NCBI GenBank assembly: GCA_021775255.1
Contig: JAJFIA010000003.1
Coordinates: 62,001 to 126,000, forward strand
DNA length: 64,000 nt
Reading direction: 5' to 3'
DNA from: Roseovarius sp.
Lineage (GTDB): Bacteria; Pseudomonadota; Alphaproteobacteria; Rhodobacterales; Rhodobacteraceae
The position numbers and the translations under genes are program-made. How positions within the stretch are numbered: the first letter of the stretch is position 1; the number at the start of each line of letters is the position of its first letter. This document shows positions 1-8,261 of the stretch, in pieces. The notes beneath the pieces are model-generated. The model was not told where the DNA came from, did no database searches, and saw only the letters and a list, made by a program, of their open reading frames with translations.

Positions 1-31
1 GGGATGAAGGTATAAAGCGTGAGAGGATCAA

Positions 32-625
32 TCATATCTCAAACCAGTTTGCAGTGGGGCCAAGGTTAACCACTTTGCAGCGGCCGATCTGCCCGGTCTT
101 GCCCCAGCTATCATGAATATGGCCACAAAAGGCCAGTTTCGGCTGAATGCGCTCAATCGCCGCATGAATCGCGGTCGAGCCAACCGATTGCCCGGTTGAG
201 GTAACATCGGCCACGCCCTTGGGCGGGGAATGCAGGATCAGGATATCGGCGCTTGTGCAGGGGGCCAGCAATTCAGCCGCGCGGGTCTCGGTCATGTCAC
301 AAGACCACGCGCCAAACGGCGTGGGCGGGATGCCGTAGCCCAGACCAAAAAGGCTCAGCCCGTTGATATTGGTGCCGCTGCCATGCAGGATGGTGGTGTT
401 TTGATGTGCGGCGGCTGTTAGCTCATCCACGCTTTCGGCATTGCCGGGAACCACCACCATGGGCGCGGTAATTCCCCCAAGCAGCGCCATGGCTTCGGGC
501 AAACCTTCGCGCATATTGCAAAAATCCCCGGCTCCGATGACCAGATCAGCCTGTCGGCTGGCCGCCACCAGATCAGCCGCGCGGCGGCGCGCATGGTGCA
601 GGTCCGAAAAGGCGAGGATTTTCAT
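32..625 (-). CDS. Calcineurin-like metallophosphoesterase
   Basis: 197-residue protein with the dimetal phosphoesterase motifs in order: SDLH (D8, H10) near the N terminus, GAGDFCN, VVPGNAE in place of the usual GNHD/E, a LHSPPKG segment and a C-terminal CGHIHDSWG (GHxH). The family hydrolyses phosphomonoesters or diesters in the cytoplasm; the substrate cannot be told. The reading frame stays open upstream, but the MKILAFSDLH start is chosen because it fits the family N terminus and overlaps the stop of the upstream glycosylase gene by 4 bases (ATGA), implying translational coupling. No signal peptide. Confidence 0.85.
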   Translation of the reverse strand: MKILAFSDLHHARRRAADLVAASRQADLVIGAGDFCNMREGLPEAMALLGGITAPMVVVPGNAESVDELTAAAHQNTTILHGSGTNINGLSLFGLGYGIPPTPFGAWSCDMTETRAAELLAPCTSADILILHSPPKGVADVTSTGQSVGSTAIHAAIERIQPKLAFCGHIHDSWGKTGQIGRCKVVNLGPTANWFEI

Positions 626-1386
626 CTGCTGGCCCTCAGGCGCGCCTGCAGCGCCAGCAGATCGGCCCAGGCCTCGCGTTTTGCCGCCGGGGTGCGCAGC
701 AGATAGGCGGGGTGGAACATCGGCAGGCAGGGGGTGCTGTACGCCTCGGCCCAATGACCACGCAGCCGGGTGATGCCACGTTTGCCAAGCCCGGCCTGAC
801 AACTGATATTTCCCATCAAAACAATGACTTCCGGATTGATCAGTTCAACATGGCGCTGCACGAACGGCAAGAGCATGGCGATCTCTTCGGGTTTTGGATC
901 ACGGTTTTGCGGTGGCCGCCAGGGCAGGACATTGGTGATATAGACAGATTTTTTTGCATCCCCATCGCGCGCCAGATTAATCGCCGCCAGCATCTTGTCC
1001 AGAAGCTGCCCGGCGCGGCCCACAAACGGACGCCCGATCCGATCTTCCTCGCGGCCTGGTGCCTCGCCGATGATCATCACCCGGGCGGTTGGATTGCCAT
1101 CGGCAAATACCAAAGAGCGCGCGCCGCGTTTCAATTCGCAATGTTCAAACCCGGCGAGGGCTGTGTGCAGGGCGGCAAGATCACCCGCCTGCATGGCCAG
1201 GGCCCGGGCGACGGTGACCGGATCGGTTTCTGCCGCAGGAGCGATGGCCGGGGATGTTGTCGGCGCGGGTTTATCCGGCATTTCATAGCGGTTGACGGAC
1301 GCATCACCGATGGCCTCGGTGGCCCCAAGTTCAATCTGCCAGTCAAGCAGCGCTTTGGCGTGGTGATAATCCGTGGCTGATTCCAT
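622..1386 (-). CDS. Uracil-DNA glycosylase, family 4/5 type
   Basis: 254-residue base-excision repair enzyme that removes uracil from DNA. Seen: motif GEAPGREEDRIGRPFVG with GQLLDKML, then NVLPWRPPQNRDP, and the C-terminal MFHPAYLLR that closes the active site. Family 4 enzymes carry a 4Fe-4S cluster on four cysteines. Here C83 and two later cysteines (in NISCQ and STPCLP) are present, but the usual first cysteine position is F80. The N-terminal 70 residues are a variable, Pro/Ala-rich extension. First gene of a two-gene unit with the downstream metallophosphoesterase (ATGA overlap). Confidence 0.88.
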   Translation of the reverse strand: MESATDYHHAKALLDWQIELGATEAIGDASVNRYEMPDKPAPTTSPAIAPAAETDPVTVARALAMQAGDLAALHTALAGFEHCELKRGARSLVFADGNPTARVMIIGEAPGREEDRIGRPFVGRAGQLLDKMLAAINLARDGDAKKSVYITNVLPWRPPQNRDPKPEEIAMLLPFVQRHVELINPEVIVLMGNISCQAGLGKRGITRLRGHWAEAYSTPCLPMFHPAYLLRTPAAKREAWADLLALQARLRASR

Positions 1387-1458
1387 GGCCTGAGCCTACC
1401 TTGTCGCAAGCGGGCGCGAAAGCCGGGATTGTGGTGCGGGGGGATGTGGTCGGATTTT

Positions 1459-1482
1459 GAGTATTTATGGAAAAATGAAAGG
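1459..1482 (+). repeat. Intergenic GAGTATTT-type element, copy 1
   Basis: Begins GAGTATTTATGG and ends AAAAATGAAAGG. The same sequence recurs almost unchanged in inverted orientation at 32739-32762 and in a shorter direct form at 32706-32728. It lies between the divergent glycosylase and pyrB genes. Function unknown. Confidence 0.6.
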
Positions 1483-1601
1483 GGGAAAACGGTGCTCTGT
1501 TCAGATATGGAGGGGCACAGATTCTGCTTTGAAGCCGCACACCCTTGCCCCCCGGCACCACGCTTTCTATAAGCAGGCAGATTTCAGGCATGGAGCGGCA
1601 G

Positions 1602-2552
1602 ATGGGCTTTTCACAAACGCACCTTCTGGGGATCGAGCCCCTCAGCCCCGCGGATATTACATCAATCCTTGATCTGGCGGATCAGTATGTTGATCTGAAT
1701 CGCCGCGATGTGAAGCATTCCGATGCGCTTGCCGGACTGACGCAGATCAACATGTTTTTTGAAAATTCCACCCGCACACAGGCCAGTTTTGAGCTGGCAG
1801 GCAAGCGCCTTGGCGCGGATGTGATGAGCATGGCGATGCAGGCGAGCAGCATCAAGAAGGGCGAGACGCTGATTGATACGGCGCTGACGCTGAATGCGAT
1901 GCATCCGGATCTGCTGGTGGTGCGGCATCCGCATTCCGGGGCGGTGGATTTGCTGGCGCAGAAGGTGAATTGCGCGGTTCTGAATGCCGGTGATGGGCGT
2001 CATGAGCATCCGACGCAGGCCTTGCTGGATGCGCTGACGATCCGCCGCGCCAAGGGGCGGCTGCACCGGCTGAGCATCGCGATTTGTGGCGATATTGCCC
2101 ATAGCCGGGTGGCGCGCTCGAACATCCTGCTTCTGGGCAAGATGGAAAACCGGGTGCGCCTAGTGGGGCCGCCCACGCTGATGCCCTCGGGGATTGGCGA
2201 ATTTGGCGTTGAGGTGTTTGACGACATGCGCGAAGGCTTGCGCGATGTGGATGTGGTGATGATGCTCAGGCTACAGCGCGAGCGTATGGATGGCGGGTTT
2301 ATCCCGTCGGAGCGCGAATATTACCACCGTTTCGGGCTGGATGCCGAGAAGCTGAGCTTTGCCAGGCCGGAGGCCATCGTGATGCATCCCGGCCCGATGA
2401 ACCGGGGCGTGGAAATTGACGGCGAGATTGCCGACGACATCAACCGCAGCGTCATCCAGGAGCAGGTTGAGATGGGCGTGGCGGTGCGCATGGCGGCGAT
2501 GGATCTGCTGGCGCGAAATCAGCGGGCCAGGCCGCGCGAGGTGCTGGTATGA
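1602..2552 (+). CDS. pyrB: Aspartate carbamoyltransferase catalytic subunit
   Basis: Second step of pyrimidine synthesis: carbamoyl phosphate plus aspartate gives N-carbamoyl-aspartate. 316 residues, normal catalytic-chain length. Seen: carbamoyl-phosphate loop [44 protein letters not shown] and the aspartate-side [14 protein letters not shown]. The frame is open further upstream, but ATG 1602 is preceded by GGAG at 6 bases and gives the typical [12 protein letters not shown] start. It heads a coupled run with two uncharacterised genes, pyrC and plsY. No pyrI regulatory-chain gene follows, as is usual for alphaproteobacteria. Confidence 0.96.
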   Translation: MGFSQTHLLGIEPLSPADITSILDLADQYVDLNRRDVKHSDALAGLTQINMFFENSTRTQASFELAGKRLGADVMSMAMQASSIKKGETLIDTALTLNAMHPDLLVVRHPHSGAVDLLAQKVNCAVLNAGDGRHEHPTQALLDALTIRRAKGRLHRLSIAICGDIAHSRVARSNILLLGKMENRVRLVGPPTLMPSGIGEFGVEVFDDMREGLRDVDVVMMLRLQRERMDGGFIPSEREYYHRFGLDAEKLSFARPEAIVMHPGPMNRGVEIDGEIADDINRSVIQEQVEMGVAVRMAAMDLLARNQRARPREVLV

Positions 2553-3091
2553 GCGCTGCGACAGAAATATCCGCCACTGAACACGGCCGGGTGCGGGTGT
2601 TTGCGCTTGATTATGCTCTGGCGATGGAAATCAGCCATACCGGCACGCTTGACCGGCTGAGCCGCGCCCTGGGGGCTGCGGATTTGAAAAAGGCCGACAT
2701 ACAGATTGTTGAGCTTGGCGCCATCGCCGATATGGGGCTGGTGGCGTTTCTGATTGAGGCATATGGCGTTGAGCCTGATGAGATGGCACCCGTTGCCGAC
2801 AGGCTGCGTGCGCTCAAAGGCACGGTTGCTATCCTGCGCTCGGGGGCGTTTGGGGCAAAGCCCGTAACGCTGAAAACGGGGGGCGAAGCCCGGTTAATCG
2901 CCACATTGACCGAACCCAATCCGGCGATCCCGCCGATGTCGCCTTTGGTGTCAGAAACCGCAGAGGGCACGATTGCCCAAAAGGGGGGCAAATCCAGAGC
3001 GTCAGACGCGGCACTATCGGGCCGCATTGCGATGATTGTGCTGCTGTTTCTGGGGTTGTTTGTCTGGCTTTTGATATGGATTGCAAGCTGA
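2549..3091 (+). CDS. Uncharacterised C-terminally membrane-anchored protein between pyrB and pyrC
   Basis: 180 residues; I do not recognise a named domain. The start overlaps the pyrB stop (ATGA). The body is a soluble alpha/beta-looking region (about 1-120), followed by a Pro/Ser-rich linker and one hydrophobic C-terminal helix (about 158-178, [19 protein letters not shown]), so it is probably tail-anchored in the inner membrane with the body in the cytoplasm. No cysteines or obvious catalytic motif. Its position within the pyrimidine run may reflect operon hitch-hiking rather than a metabolic role. Confidence 0.8.
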   Translation: MSAATEISATEHGRVRVFALDYALAMEISHTGTLDRLSRALGAADLKKADIQIVELGAIADMGLVAFLIEAYGVEPDEMAPVADRLRALKGTVAILRSGAFGAKPVTLKTGGEARLIATLTEPNPAIPPMSPLVSETAEGTIAQKGGKSRASDAALSGRIAMIVLLFLGLFVWLLIWIAS

Positions 3092-3540
3092 TGGATAGCG
3101 CTTATTCTTCCATGACCCCTTCAACACCGCTGATGGCGGGGGAAAGCGTTCAGCGCTCGTTTCAGCCCAGCAGGGCCATTTATGTGCGCGATCACAAATG
3201 GCTGGCCGTTGCGGCGATGGTTGCGGGGATGTGGATTTTATGGATCATCGGCAACTCCCATGTCTGGACCGGGGCCGTGGGCGGATTGGCGGCGGTGGCG
3301 GTGCGGGCGTTCTATGTGGCCTCGGATGAGCTGGCCGCGCGCTGGGATCTGACCGTAAGCCGCTTGTTGGGGCCTCAGGGCCGTGTGGTGCCCCTCAGCG
3401 AGATAAGCAGGCTCAGGACGTTTGGATCAGCGGTGCAGGTTGTGGCCAGCAATGGTGACAAACACCTGATAAAATATCAGGCCGACCGCAATGCCACCAA
3501 AGCCGCGATTGAGGCGGCGATGCATCGGGGGGCAATATGA
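3091..3540 (+). CDS. Uncharacterised membrane protein, PH-like C-terminal domain
   Basis: 149 residues from the ATG that overlaps the previous stop (TGATG); an in-frame start at 3076 is the alternative. Two hydrophobic segments (about residues 38-75) precede a basic beta-rich tail with WDLTVSRLLG and VVPLSEISRLRTFGSAVQVV. This layout resembles bacterial PH (bPH2-type) membrane proteins, but the assignment is from pattern only. It lies inside the pyrB-pyrC run with the same codon style, so it is likely co-transcribed. Confidence 0.72.
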   Translation: MDSAYSSMTPSTPLMAGESVQRSFQPSRAIYVRDHKWLAVAAMVAGMWILWIIGNSHVWTGAVGGLAAVAVRAFYVASDELAARWDLTVSRLLGPQGRVVPLSEISRLRTFGSAVQVVASNGDKHLIKYQADRNATKAAIEAAMHRGAI

Positions 3541-3580
3541 ACTCCTGTTCAAACCTGGGCGAAAAAGGAATAATCCAATT

Positions 3581-4861
3581 ATGACTGCAATCCTTTTCAC
3601 CAACGCCCGCCTGATTGATCCTGAAGCAGGCACTGATGCGCCCGGCTCATTGCTGATACGCGACGGCATGATCGTTAGCGAGGCAGACACGCAAGGGGCG
3701 GACGAGCGGGCCACTGTGATTGACTGCAAAGGCAAATGCCTCGCGCCGGGGATTGTCGATATCGGCGTCAAGGTCTGCGAGCCGGGTGAGCGGCACAAGG
3801 AAAGCTACCGCTCGGCCGGGCTGGCGGCGGCGGCGGGGGGCATCACCACCATGGCCACGCGGCCCGATACCTTGCCCGCAACCGACAGCCCCGAGGTGCT
3901 GGAATTCGTCGCCCGGCGCGCCAATAAGGCGGCGCCGGTCAATGTCTTGCCCATGGCCGCCCTCACCAAGGGGCGCGCGGGCCATGAGATGACAGAAATC
4001 GGTTTTTTGATGGATGCGGGGGCCGTGGCCTTTACCGATTGTGACCATGTGATCACCGACAACAAGGTGTTCAGCCGGGCGCTCAGTTATGCCCGCTCAT
4101 TGGGAGCATTGGTTATTGCCCATCCGCAGGATCCGGGGCTGTCACAAGGCGCGGCTGTCACCAGCGGCAAATTCGCCACATTGCGGGGCCTGCCGGGTGT
4201 TTCACCCATGGCCGAGCGCATGGGGCTGGACCGCGATATTGCCCTGCTGGAAATGACGCAGGCGCGCTATCACGCCGATCAGATCACCACCGCCCGCGCC
4301 CTGCCGGCGCTGGAGCGCGCCAAGGTCAACGGGTTGGATATTACCGCTGGCACGTCGATTCATCACCTGACGCTGAATGAGCTGGATGTGGCCGATTACC
4401 GGACGTTCTTCAAGGTCAAGCCGCCGCTCAGATCAGAAGATGACCGGCAGGCAATCATTGCCGCGCTGCGCGATGGGCTGATTGACATCATCAGCTCGAT
4501 GCACACGCCGCAGGATGAAGAAAGCAAACGCCTGCCCTATGAGGAGGCCGCAAGTGGTGCTGTGGCGCTTGAAACTTTCCTGCCCGCGGCACTCAGGCTG
4601 TATCATTCGGGCGATCTGGAGTTGCCAATGCTCTTTCGGGCGATGGCGCTTAATCCGGCGAAACGGCTGGGGCTGCCCGGCGGGCGGCTCAGCCCCGGCG
4701 CCCCTGCCGATCTGGTGCTGTTTGACGCCGATGCGCCGTTTGTGCTGGACCGGTTCAAGCTGCTCTCAAAATCCAAAAATACGCCCTTTGACGGTGCCAG
4801 AATGCAAGGTAAGGTGCTGGCCACCTATGTTGCCGGAATCGCAGTTTATGAGGCTACCTGA
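3581..4861 (+). CDS. pyrC: Dihydroorotase
   Basis: Third pyrimidine step: closes N-carbamoyl-aspartate to dihydroorotate. 426 residues of the long amidohydrolase (class I, PyrC/AllB-like) type. Start at ATG 3581 after AAGGA; the upstream in-frame codons lie over the previous gene. Seen: CLAPGIVDIGVKVCEPGERHKE, where the metal-binding HxH of the amidohydrolase loop is replaced by DIGV, and later IIAHPQDP, GTSIHHLTLNE and SSMHTPQDEESK. The missing HxH in the first strand is a feature of inactive or ATCase-partner dihydroorotases, so the catalytic state deserves a check. Stop overlaps the plsY start (TGATG). Confidence 0.9.
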   Translation: MTAILFTNARLIDPEAGTDAPGSLLIRDGMIVSEADTQGADERATVIDCKGKCLAPGIVDIGVKVCEPGERHKESYRSAGLAAAAGGITTMATRPDTLPATDSPEVLEFVARRANKAAPVNVLPMAALTKGRAGHEMTEIGFLMDAGAVAFTDCDHVITDNKVFSRALSYARSLGALVIAHPQDPGLSQGAAVTSGKFATLRGLPGVSPMAERMGLDRDIALLEMTQARYHADQITTARALPALERAKVNGLDITAGTSIHHLTLNELDVADYRTFFKVKPPLRSEDDRQAIIAALRDGLIDIISSMHTPQDEESKRLPYEEAASGAVALETFLPAALRLYHSGDLELPMLFRAMALNPAKRLGLPGGRLSPGAPADLVLFDADAPFVLDRFKLLSKSKNTPFDGARMQGKVLATYVAGIAVYEAT

Positions 4862-5466
4862 TGCCGCCGATTGAAAATTCCATTGTCATTCTGATCCTTT
4901 GGGCCGTGATCGGTTATGGGCTGGGCTCGGTGCCGTTTGGCATGGTTCTGGCGCGGGTCATGGGCCTTGGAAACCTGCGCGAAATCGGCTCGGGCAATAT
5001 CGGGGCCACCAATGTTTTGCGCACCGGCAACAAGAAGGCCGCCCTTGGCACGGTGCTGCTGGATGGCGGCAAGGGCGCAGTGGCCGTGGTGCTGGCGCGG
5101 GTGATCTCGGGCGAGGATGCGGCGCAACTGGCCGGTCTGATGGCCATTTTAGGGCATTGCTTTCCTGTCTGGCTGAAATTCAGGGGCGGCAAGGGGGTGG
5201 CCACCTATCTGGGGCTGATGCTGGCGCTTTCATGGCCTGTGGGTGTGGCCGTTTGCCTGACATGGCTGGTGGTGGCGCTGGTGACGCGGATATCATCCTA
5301 TGCGGCGATCACGGCGGCCTCGCTTTCGACCATCTGGATGGTTCTGCTGAATCAGGGTCAGATCATATTGCTGGGGGTGATCCTGACGCTTTTGATTTTC
5401 CTGCGCCACCGCGAGAATATCAAGCGGCTGAAAGCAGGCACCGAGCCTAAAATAGGTGCTAAATGA
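4861..5466 (+). CDS. plsY: Acyl-phosphate:glycerol-3-phosphate acyltransferase
   Basis: Inner-membrane enzyme that makes lysophosphatidic acid from acyl phosphate and glycerol 3-phosphate, the first committed phospholipid step. 201 residues, about five hydrophobic helices. The three family motifs are clear: GSVPFGMVLARVMG, then the REIGSGNIGATNVLR loop with LLDGGKGA, and GHCFPVWLKFRGGKGVAT. The start codon overlaps the pyrC stop, so translation is coupled to the pyrimidine genes. Confidence 0.96.
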   Translation: MPPIENSIVILILWAVIGYGLGSVPFGMVLARVMGLGNLREIGSGNIGATNVLRTGNKKAALGTVLLDGGKGAVAVVLARVISGEDAAQLAGLMAILGHCFPVWLKFRGGKGVATYLGLMLALSWPVGVAVCLTWLVVALVTRISSYAAITAASLSTIWMVLLNQGQIILLGVILTLLIFLRHRENIKRLKAGTEPKIGAK

Positions 5467-5529
5467 TCTCGTTTTGCATCCTGTTTCGGGTTTTTTCTCT
5501 GCCGCGCAGCCGGTATAGCTGAGCCTGTG

Positions 5530-6258
5530 ATGGCAAAGAAAAAAACAAGGAAACAAAGGCGCAAAACGATCGAGCCAACATTGCTGAGGCCCATTCGATG
5601 GCTGCAGCGGTGGTTTTGGCGGTTTGCGGTTATCGTGGTGTCCGTTCTGGTGGTCGTCGTGGCCGGGCATAGCAAATTGATGCCGCCCCGAACCTATTAT
5701 ATGGGGCAGGAAGCCCGCCGCTTGGGCTGGATCAAATACCAATGGGTGGCATTGGATGATGTGGCCCCGGTGATGGCGCGCTCAGTGGTGGCGGCCGAGG
5801 ACGCCAATTTCTGCGCCCATTGGGGGTTTGATGTGGCGGCCATCCGCAAGGCGATTGATCAGGGCTCAAAACGCGGCGCGTCAACCCTGACGCAGCAGGT
5901 GGTGAAAAACACCTATCTCTGGCATGGCCGCAGCTATGCCCGCAAGGCGCTGGAGGCGGCACTTACGCCGCTGGTCGAGCTGTTCTGGTCCAAGCGGCGG
6001 ATTATCGAGGTTTACCTGAATATTGCCGAATTCGATGAAGGGGTGTTCGGGATTCATGCCGCCTCGCAGCATTATTTTGGCGTGACCCCGGATAAGCTGA
6101 GCCCAAGGCAGGCGGCGCGGCTGGCGGTGGTTCTGCCCGCGCCCAAGAAACGCTCGGCCAGCAAACCCACGTCGCAGCTGCGCCGGCGGGCGGCCTCGGT
6201 GATGGACGGGGCAGCGACGATTGGCCGGGATGGGCGCTCGGATTGTTTTGAGGATTGA
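5530..6258 (+). CDS. mtgA: Monofunctional peptidoglycan glycosyltransferase
   Basis: Polymerises lipid II into glycan strands at the periplasmic face of the inner membrane. 242 residues: basic N terminus (KKKTRKQRRK), one transmembrane helix (about 28-45, VIVVSVLVVVVAGHS), then a GT51 domain with catalytic-site AAEDANFCAHWGFD, RGASTLTQQVVKN, RKALEAALTPLVELFWSKRRIIEVYLN and GVFGIHAASQHYFG. No transpeptidase domain follows, hence monofunctional. ATG 5530 is preferred over the GTG directly before it. Separated from plsY by about 60 bases. Confidence 0.94.
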   Translation: MAKKKTRKQRRKTIEPTLLRPIRWLQRWFWRFAVIVVSVLVVVVAGHSKLMPPRTYYMGQEARRLGWIKYQWVALDDVAPVMARSVVAAEDANFCAHWGFDVAAIRKAIDQGSKRGASTLTQQVVKNTYLWHGRSYARKALEAALTPLVELFWSKRRIIEVYLNIAEFDEGVFGIHAASQHYFGVTPDKLSPRQAARLAVVLPAPKKRSASKPTSQLRRRAASVMDGAATIGRDGRSDCFED

Positions 6259-6316
6259 AAACCCGGCCCGTTGGGGGCATTGAATAGGCGGGATGTTTTT
6301 GAGGTGGTTTTGACCA

Positions 6317-6982
6317 ATGGCTAAGCTTTATCATGTTCCGTTATCGCCGTTTTGCCGCAAGGTGCGCCTTGTGCTGGCGGAAAAGCGGATTGACTGCGCG
6401 CTGGTGGAAGAGCGTTATTGGGAGAAGGATATTGATTTCTTGCGCCGCAACCCGGCGGGCAAGGTGCCGGTGCTGCGAATTGATGGCATGACCCTGTCGG
6501 AAAGCACGCCGATCTGTGAATATCTCGAAGAGAAATACCCCGAGCCGTCCCTGATGCCCAAATCCCTTACCGGACGCTATGAGACCCGCCGACTGGTGGC
6601 GTGGTTTGATGACAAATTTCATCACGAGGTGACGTCAAAGCTGCTTTATGAGAGGGTCAACAAGAAGGTGATGGGCCAGGGGTATCCCGATAGCCGCAAT
6701 GTCAAGGACGGGGCGAAGGCGATCAAGGTTCATCTTGATTACCTGGCTGGGCTGCTGGACGCGCGGCGCTGGTTGGCGGGGGATGTGATGACGCTGGCGG
6801 ATTTTGCTGCTGCGGCGCATCTCAGTGCGCTTGATTATATCTCGGACGTGGACTGGAACCGGCATGAGGTGGTGAAGGACTGGTATGCCAAGATCAAATC
6901 GCGGCCTGCGTTTCGCAATATTCTGGCGGATCAGGTATCGGGGTTTCCGCCGCCTGTGCATTATGCCGATCTGGATTTTTAA
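6317..6982 (+). CDS. fzlA: GST-fold protein resembling FtsZ-localized protein FzlA
   Basis: 221 residues with a thioredoxin-like N-terminal half (LSPFCRKVRLVLAEKRI, NPAGKVPVLRIDG, LSESTPICEYLEEKYPE) and an all-helical C-terminal half. The family match beyond generic GST is the C-terminal part: ADFAAAAHLSALDYISDVDW, KDWYAKIKSRPAFRNI and the terminal tail PPPVHYADLDF. That tail is characteristic of FzlA, an alphaproteobacterial protein that binds FtsZ and is needed for constriction. FzlA is not known as an active glutathione transferase. The neighbouring mtgA is also an envelope gene. The FzlA call is an inference from recall of the family tail. Confidence 0.78.
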   Translation: MAKLYHVPLSPFCRKVRLVLAEKRIDCALVEERYWEKDIDFLRRNPAGKVPVLRIDGMTLSESTPICEYLEEKYPEPSLMPKSLTGRYETRRLVAWFDDKFHHEVTSKLLYERVNKKVMGQGYPDSRNVKDGAKAIKVHLDYLAGLLDARRWLAGDVMTLADFAAAAHLSALDYISDVDWNRHEVVKDWYAKIKSRPAFRNILADQVSGFPPPVHYADLDF

Positions 6983-6989
6983 GGGGGGC

Positions 6990-7065
6990 GCTGCCCCCGT
7001 CGCGCAAGCGCGACTCCCCCGGGATATTTTTAAAGCGTTTTGCACCTCATTCTGTCACAAATTGA
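6990..7065. repeat. Hairpin plus palindromic AAAGCGTTTTGC-type repeat
   Basis: Just after the fzlA-like gene comes a strong hairpin (GGGGGCG-CT-GCCCCC), then CCCCCGGGATATTTTT and an interrupted palindrome TAAAGCGTTTTGC ... GCGAAACGCT. Related arms are seen at 51696-51747 and 54597-54716. The hairpin could terminate transcription; the rest is an intergenic repeat of unknown role. Confidence 0.5.
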
Positions 7066-7155
7066 ACGCGAAACGCTCGCAAGATTTAAAAGTCTTACAG
7101 CGTTTCACAAAGTTTCTATTTCAAAACTATGTGAAACACTTTGGCCAGAAGAAAC

Positions 7156-8202
7156 ATGGGTGATCTGAAAGACAGGCTGGTGGCGCGGGCCCTTGAGGAA
7201 GGGTTTGAGGCTGCCCGTATTTGCAGGCCCTGGGATGTGGGGCATGTGCCGGAGGGGCTGGCGGGCTATCTTGAGCGCGGCTATCACGGGCAGATGGGAT
7301 GGCTGGCGGAGCGCAGTCATTGGCGCGGTGCGCCGCAGGTTTTATGGCCCGAGGCGCGCTCGGTGATCATGTTGGCGGAATGCTATACGCCGGGGCATGA
7401 TCCGATGGAAAATCTGGATCATCCCGAGGTGGGGATGATCTCGGTTTATGCGCAGAACCGGGATTACCACGATATGGTGAAGAAGCGGCTGAAGCGGCTG
7501 GCGCGGTGGTTGATCGAGGCGGCTGAGGGCGCGCCTGAAGTCAAGGTTTTCGTTGATACGGCACCGGTGCCGGAAAAGCCGCTGGGGCAGGCCTCGGGGC
7601 TGGGATGGCAGGGCAAACATACCAATCTGGTCAGTCGTGAACTGGGAAGCTGGTTTTTCATTGGCTCGGTGTTTACCACGCTTGATCTGGAGCCTGATGC
7701 ACCGGAGGTGGATCATTGCGGAATATGTCGCGCGTGCCTTGATATCTGCCCGACAGATGCCTTTCCCGCGCCGTATCAGCTTGATGCAAGGCGGTGCATT
7801 TCCTATCTCACGATCGAGCATCACGGGCCGGTAGATGAAGCGTTGCGGGCAAAGATGGGCAACCGGATTTATGGCTGTGATGATTGTCTGGCGGCCTGCC
7901 CGTGGAACAAGTTTGCTGTGGCAGCGCGTGAATTGCGCTATCATGCGCGCCAGGATTTGCGCGCGCCAAAGCTGGCGGATCTGGCGGCGCTGGATGACGC
8001 CGGTTTCAGGGCGAGGTTTTCGGGATCCCCGGTAAAACGCATTGGCCGCAACCGGTTTGTGCGTAATGTGCTTTATGCCATCGGCAATTCAGGCAAAGCG
8101 GATTTGCGGCCGGTGGCGCAGGCGCTTACAGAGGACGCGGATGCGGCAGTGGCCGATGCGGCGCGCTGGGCCTGCGCGCGGCTGAAAAATGTCGCAAAAT
8201 AG
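7156..8202 (+). CDS. queG: Epoxyqueuosine reductase
   Basis: Last step of queuosine synthesis: reduces epoxyqueuosine in tRNA (wobble position of GUN anticodons) using cobalamin and two 4Fe-4S clusters. 348 residues from ATG 7156; an in-frame TTG lies 15 bases upstream. Seen: the N-terminal QueG domain with [12 protein letters not shown] and [28 protein letters not shown], then cluster 1 [12 protein letters not shown] (about residue 190) and cluster 2 [13 protein letters not shown] (about 240), then a HEAT-like C terminus [13 protein letters not shown]. No other queuosine gene is nearby. Confidence 0.95.
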   Translation: MGDLKDRLVARALEEGFEAARICRPWDVGHVPEGLAGYLERGYHGQMGWLAERSHWRGAPQVLWPEARSVIMLAECYTPGHDPMENLDHPEVGMISVYAQNRDYHDMVKKRLKRLARWLIEAAEGAPEVKVFVDTAPVPEKPLGQASGLGWQGKHTNLVSRELGSWFFIGSVFTTLDLEPDAPEVDHCGICRACLDICPTDAFPAPYQLDARRCISYLTIEHHGPVDEALRAKMGNRIYGCDDCLAACPWNKFAVAARELRYHARQDLRAPKLADLAALDDAGFRARFSGSPVKRIGRNRFVRNVLYAIGNSGKADLRPVAQALTEDADAAVADAARWACARLKNVAK

Positions 8203-8261
8203 CTGGAACTGCCTGCAAAAACCGCTACACCCCTTGAGGTGAACAGGAAAAGGATACGCGC

